Shown here: one piece after another, positions 56,065 to 58,232 of the stretch | How the letters are laid out: every line of letters begins with the position of its first letter | Position numbering within the stretch: the first letter of the stretch is position 1 | Notes under the pieces: generated by a model | Database searches by the model: none | What the model saw: the letters and a program-made list of their open reading frames with translations, nothing else | Told to the model about the DNA's origin: nothing | Origin: Candidatus Woesearchaeota archaeon | GTDB lineage: Archaea; Nanobdellota; Nanobdellia; Woesearchaeales; GW2011-AR9 | DNA length: 58,232 nucleotides | Direction: 5' to 3' | Assembly: GCA_018696595.1 (NCBI GenBank) | Contig: JABHQW010000006.1 | Location: 1-58,232 of the forward strand | Made by a program: the position numbers and the translations under genes

Positions 56065-57179
56065 AACAATTAGCAGATTTATTAAAATCAGAAGAAGGAA
56101 CAGAATTCTTAAGGGAAAATGAAATTTATACTCATCCTGCTCAGTTTACAACCCAATTAAAAAAACCAACAGTTTTGTTTGGTGCAAAACAAGACCCAAT
56201 TGATAAGCCAGTAGTTTATGCAGGACAACAAATATATTTAGATTATACTGCTTCAGTTAGAGATAAAATCCAATTATTAGCAGAACTGGATGGACCAATT
56301 GACAGTTTTTTCTTATGGTTAGACACTGATAGAAGCGGATCAGATAAACTGATTAGTAAAATCATTTGGCCAGTGGATGAAACACAAGTAAGTATTAGTA
56401 TATCGACAGGGAAAAATAAAAATATAGAAACGCGGTTTGTAAAATTAGATCAAAAACAAATAAGAAGTTCTATAGATCGGCTAGGTACATTAATCCGACA
56501 AACCAACCCATCTCAGAAAGCTATTGAAAGTTATTCCGCATTAAGAAAACTATTTTCTGAAACCAATGCGAGTACTTTAGCCGAACTTAATTTAGAGGTC
56601 ACTAGTTTTTTAGTTGAAGATTATCTTCAAGTAAGCATAAATAATATAATTGCTTCTCAATTAATTCAAGACCCTATAGTTCTTGATGCCCTTAAATGTT
56701 TAATATCTCAAAGAGAAGGTGTCATAGAGGCATATAATAATAGTGTTCAAAAATTAGTTGAGTTAGGCATAGACCCACAAGTTAGAAAGCTTCCCCCATT
56801 TTACTTGCCCCTACATTTTTCTTGTGACCAAGACAATACTAGGGTCAATCTAACTTATAATAAAAAGGGAGAAGACCATTATGCCGCGGGCGAATGTAAA
56901 TGTGGTAAAACTTTTGAGTTCTTTATTGGTTCTAATACTAACGTTAATTTAGATGAAGTTGTGTCAACAAACAGATGGAGTCCTGATGTGACTTTGCCCT
57001 TATTACTACGAGAAGGTATTAGTGGTGCAATTGTTGGAAAAAGTTCTGCTTTGTATGGAATTGTTTTAAATCAAGTTCTCAAAGAAGCATTATCTAAAAC
57101 GCCAGTTCCAATGTTAGTGCCAAATTCTTCTGGAGACACAAATCCACAAAGTTTAATACATAATTATATAAATCAATAA
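56061..57179 (+). CDS. BshC-like protein (putative cysteine-adding step)
   Basis: 372 residues. The N-terminal third has VVYAGQQIYLDYTASVRDKI (51-70) followed by FFLWLDTDRSGSDK (about 83-96), matching the BshC core pattern of GQQ and then an Asp-rich motif after a beta strand; the C-terminal part WSPDVTLPLLLREGISGAIVG near 315 matches the BshC stretch before its last helices. A central helical region may be its coiled coil. It is clearly shorter than bacterial BshC (about 540) and has a Cys group, C255, C279, C281 (CKCGK), like a zinc knuckle. BshC adds cysteine to GlcN-malate. Likeness is partial; context carries much of the call. Confidence 0.6.
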   Translation: MKQLADLLKSEEGTEFLRENEIYTHPAQFTTQLKKPTVLFGAKQDPIDKPVVYAGQQIYLDYTASVRDKIQLLAELDGPIDSFFLWLDTDRSGSDKLISKIIWPVDETQVSISISTGKNKNIETRFVKLDQKQIRSSIDRLGTLIRQTNPSQKAIESYSALRKLFSETNASTLAELNLEVTSFLVEDYLQVSINNIIASQLIQDPIVLDALKCLISQREGVIEAYNNSVQKLVELGIDPQVRKLPPFYLPLHFSCDQDNTRVNLTYNKKGEDHYAAGECKCGKTFEFFIGSNTNVNLDEVVSTNRWSPDVTLPLLLREGISGAIVGKSSALYGIVLNQVLKEALSKTPVPMLVPNSSGDTNPQSLIHNYINQ

Positions 57180-57194
57180 ATAATCCTAAATCAA

Positions 57195-57896
57195 ATGAAA
57201 TTACTCTTAATTATAGCGCACCCGGACGATGAAATTTCATGTGCTGGAACAGTTGAAAAACTTAAAAAGGAAAAGGGAACTTGCAAGATTGTATGTTTCA
57301 CTGGAAATCCCATTAGAAATTCTGAATTAAAAGAAAGTTGTAAAAAACTAGGTGCAACATTTGAGACTTTTAATATTAAGGAAAATGAATTAAAAATTAA
57401 GATCCACAATTGTTATGAAAAATTAGTGAAGATTATTAGAGATTTCAAACCAGAGATTATCATTACTCAAGATCCAAAAGATTACCACCCCCACCACAGA
57501 TGGGTTTACAATATTGCAAAAGAAGCTGTAGAGTTTGCATCACATGATAAAAAAGGCCATACCACTCCTCTTTTCTTAAGTATGGAGACAAATAATTTAT
57601 TTCATGCTCCCGACATTTTTGTTGATATTTCAGAGGAGCAAAAGTTTAGAAATGAATTAATAAAAGTATATTCTTCAGAATTACAAAAAGAACATAAGAA
57701 AAATTATTACATAGAGTTTTGTGAAGCAAAATCAAGATTAAGAGGAGTGCAAGTTGGAACAGAACACGCGGAAGCATTCATTGTGAATAAACAACCAATT
57801 CACGGAAACTTTTATTCAAAATCAAGAGTAACAACTAATTTAAAACAATTAAACACTTTATCTTTAAATTCTTCTACAATACAAAATAAAGAATAA
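57195..57896 (+). CDS. Second PIG-L family deacetylase/amidase
   Basis: 233 residues with canonical motifs: AHPDDEISCAG near 8 and QDPKDYHPHHRW near 98. It ends in a Thr/Ser/Asn-rich tail of about 30 residues. In bacillithiol-making bacteria a second PIG-L protein (BshB2 or Bca) serves as spare deacetylase or cleaves bacillithiol conjugates, so this is the likely role here. It lies 15 bases after the BshC-like gene, last of the operon; its end overlaps the convergent transporter gene by 23 bases. Confidence 0.85.
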   Translation: MKLLLIIAHPDDEISCAGTVEKLKKEKGTCKIVCFTGNPIRNSELKESCKKLGATFETFNIKENELKIKIHNCYEKLVKIIRDFKPEIIITQDPKDYHPHHRWVYNIAKEAVEFASHDKKGHTTPLFLSMETNNLFHAPDIFVDISEEQKFRNELIKVYSSELQKEHKKNYYIEFCEAKSRLRGVQVGTEHAEAFIVNKQPIHGNFYSKSRVTTNLKQLNTLSLNSSTIQNKE

Positions 57897-58232
57897 CAGG
57901 CAGTATCAAACAACCCATTAAATGATTCTTACCAACGCCCCAACTAGAAGCAAGTATTCCTACAGCGGTTGCAGTTACTAAAATAGTCAACCCGAGAAAA
58001 CCGTCAAAAAAGAAAGTTAACAAAGTTATGAAACCAACAATACTCCAAACAATGTAATTGTAATTCACTTTAACAATTAGTTTAGAAAAAACTTTAGAAA
58101 GATTAATTGCTAAGAAAGCAGCGATTCCACCAACTATTAAAGCAACCCCAAGAAATAATAAAACTTCTTGTATGCCAATCTCACCAAGCAATTTATTTAC
58201 AGTTAGGATGGCACCATTTCTAGCTTTTTGAA
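57874..58232 (-). CDS. C-terminal part of a multi-pass membrane protein (TctA-like permease), 5' end outside window
   Basis: The frame is open to the right window edge, so the N-terminus is missing; the TTG at 58189-58191 is not a convincing start because coding sequence continues upstream (QKARNGAILTVNK). About 119 residues are visible with three or four membrane helices. The end, GILASSWGVGKNHLMGCLILPVILYF, resembles the close of archaeal TctA/DUF112-type permeases of tricarboxylate carriers. The exact substrate is unknown. Confidence 0.6.
   Translation of the reverse strand, partial: QKARNGAILTVNKLLGEIGIQEVLLFLGVALIVGGIAAFLAINLSKVFSKLIVKVNYNYIVWSIVGFITLLTFFFDGFLGLTILVTATAVGILASSWGVGKNHLMGCLILPVILYFVL

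Overview
This window is an AT-rich piece of an archaeal chromosome, most likely a DPANN lineage of the Woesearchaeota/Pacearchaeota kind. The markers are archaeal throughout: eL21, Rpb4 (RpoF), DUF655, uL16/L10e, uS15, eL41, prefoldin alpha, SRP receptor FtsY, an archaeal ThrRS with its own editing domain, Taw1, an archaeal MtaB-type methylthiotransferase and DUF483. tRNA genes carry introns and do not encode CCA. A TATA box sits about 26-28 bases before many first-gene start codons, which implies leaderless transcripts, while downstream genes use GGAGGTGA-type ribosome binding sites.

Layout. 1-3053: small proteins of unknown family around a TrmB-type regulator with two operator-like dyads. 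3143-5104: eL21 - rpoF - DUF655, then uL16. 5147-19412: accessory surface region. A 2532-residue protein (LamG, two beta-helices, four cadherin-like repeats, and a ~700-residue basic repetitive cytoplasmic part) overlaps an ArsR-type regulator by ATGA; a NOG1-like GTPase follows; then a 1727-residue protein made of three beta-helix units. 19531-25076: Mn-dependent pyrophosphatase, SMC, a small membrane protein and tRNA-Phe with two introns. 25206-31956: a type II secretion F-like membrane protein, a bacterial-type tRNA-guanine transglycosylase sharing a symmetric TATA box with its divergent neighbour, Nudix, ThrRS and uS15. 31983-36796: a structured RNA candidate, a wHTH regulator, an XPD-like helicase, a small RNA candidate with terminator, tRNA-Leu(UAA) with a non-canonical intron, and a LAGLIDADG endonuclease-like gene next to it. 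37063-44774: DUF1003, a paralogous pair of unknown proteins, MtaB, the prefoldin-ftsY operon, Taw1 and an NMD3-like fragment. 44771-52715: patatin-like lipase, isochorismatase-like hydrolase, exported Lon-type protease, a secreted cupredoxin-like protein, 2-hydroxyacid dehydrogenase, a lipoprotein, DUF483, a 35-residue eL41 gene and PRPP synthetase. 52765-54095: two tandem tail-anchored class III nucleotidyl cyclases.

The strongest candidate for a new system is 54159-57896, a tight operon of a 25-codon leaderless small ORF, a BshA-like glycosyltransferase, a PIG-L deacetylase, a BshC-like protein and a second PIG-L deacetylase. Together these match the three enzymatic steps of bacillithiol synthesis plus a possible conjugate amidase. 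Bacillithiol is known from bacteria; I know of no description of it in DPANN archaea.

Translation and tRNA modification genes form one functional thread: Taw1 acts on G37 of tRNA-Phe, which is encoded here with G37; MtaB and a bacterial-type Tgt act on other tRNAs. Envelope genes form a second thread: the giant beta-helix proteins, Lon-type protease, transglutaminase-like protein, F-like secretion protein and cupredoxin-like protein. All family calls are from reading motifs; no database search was run.
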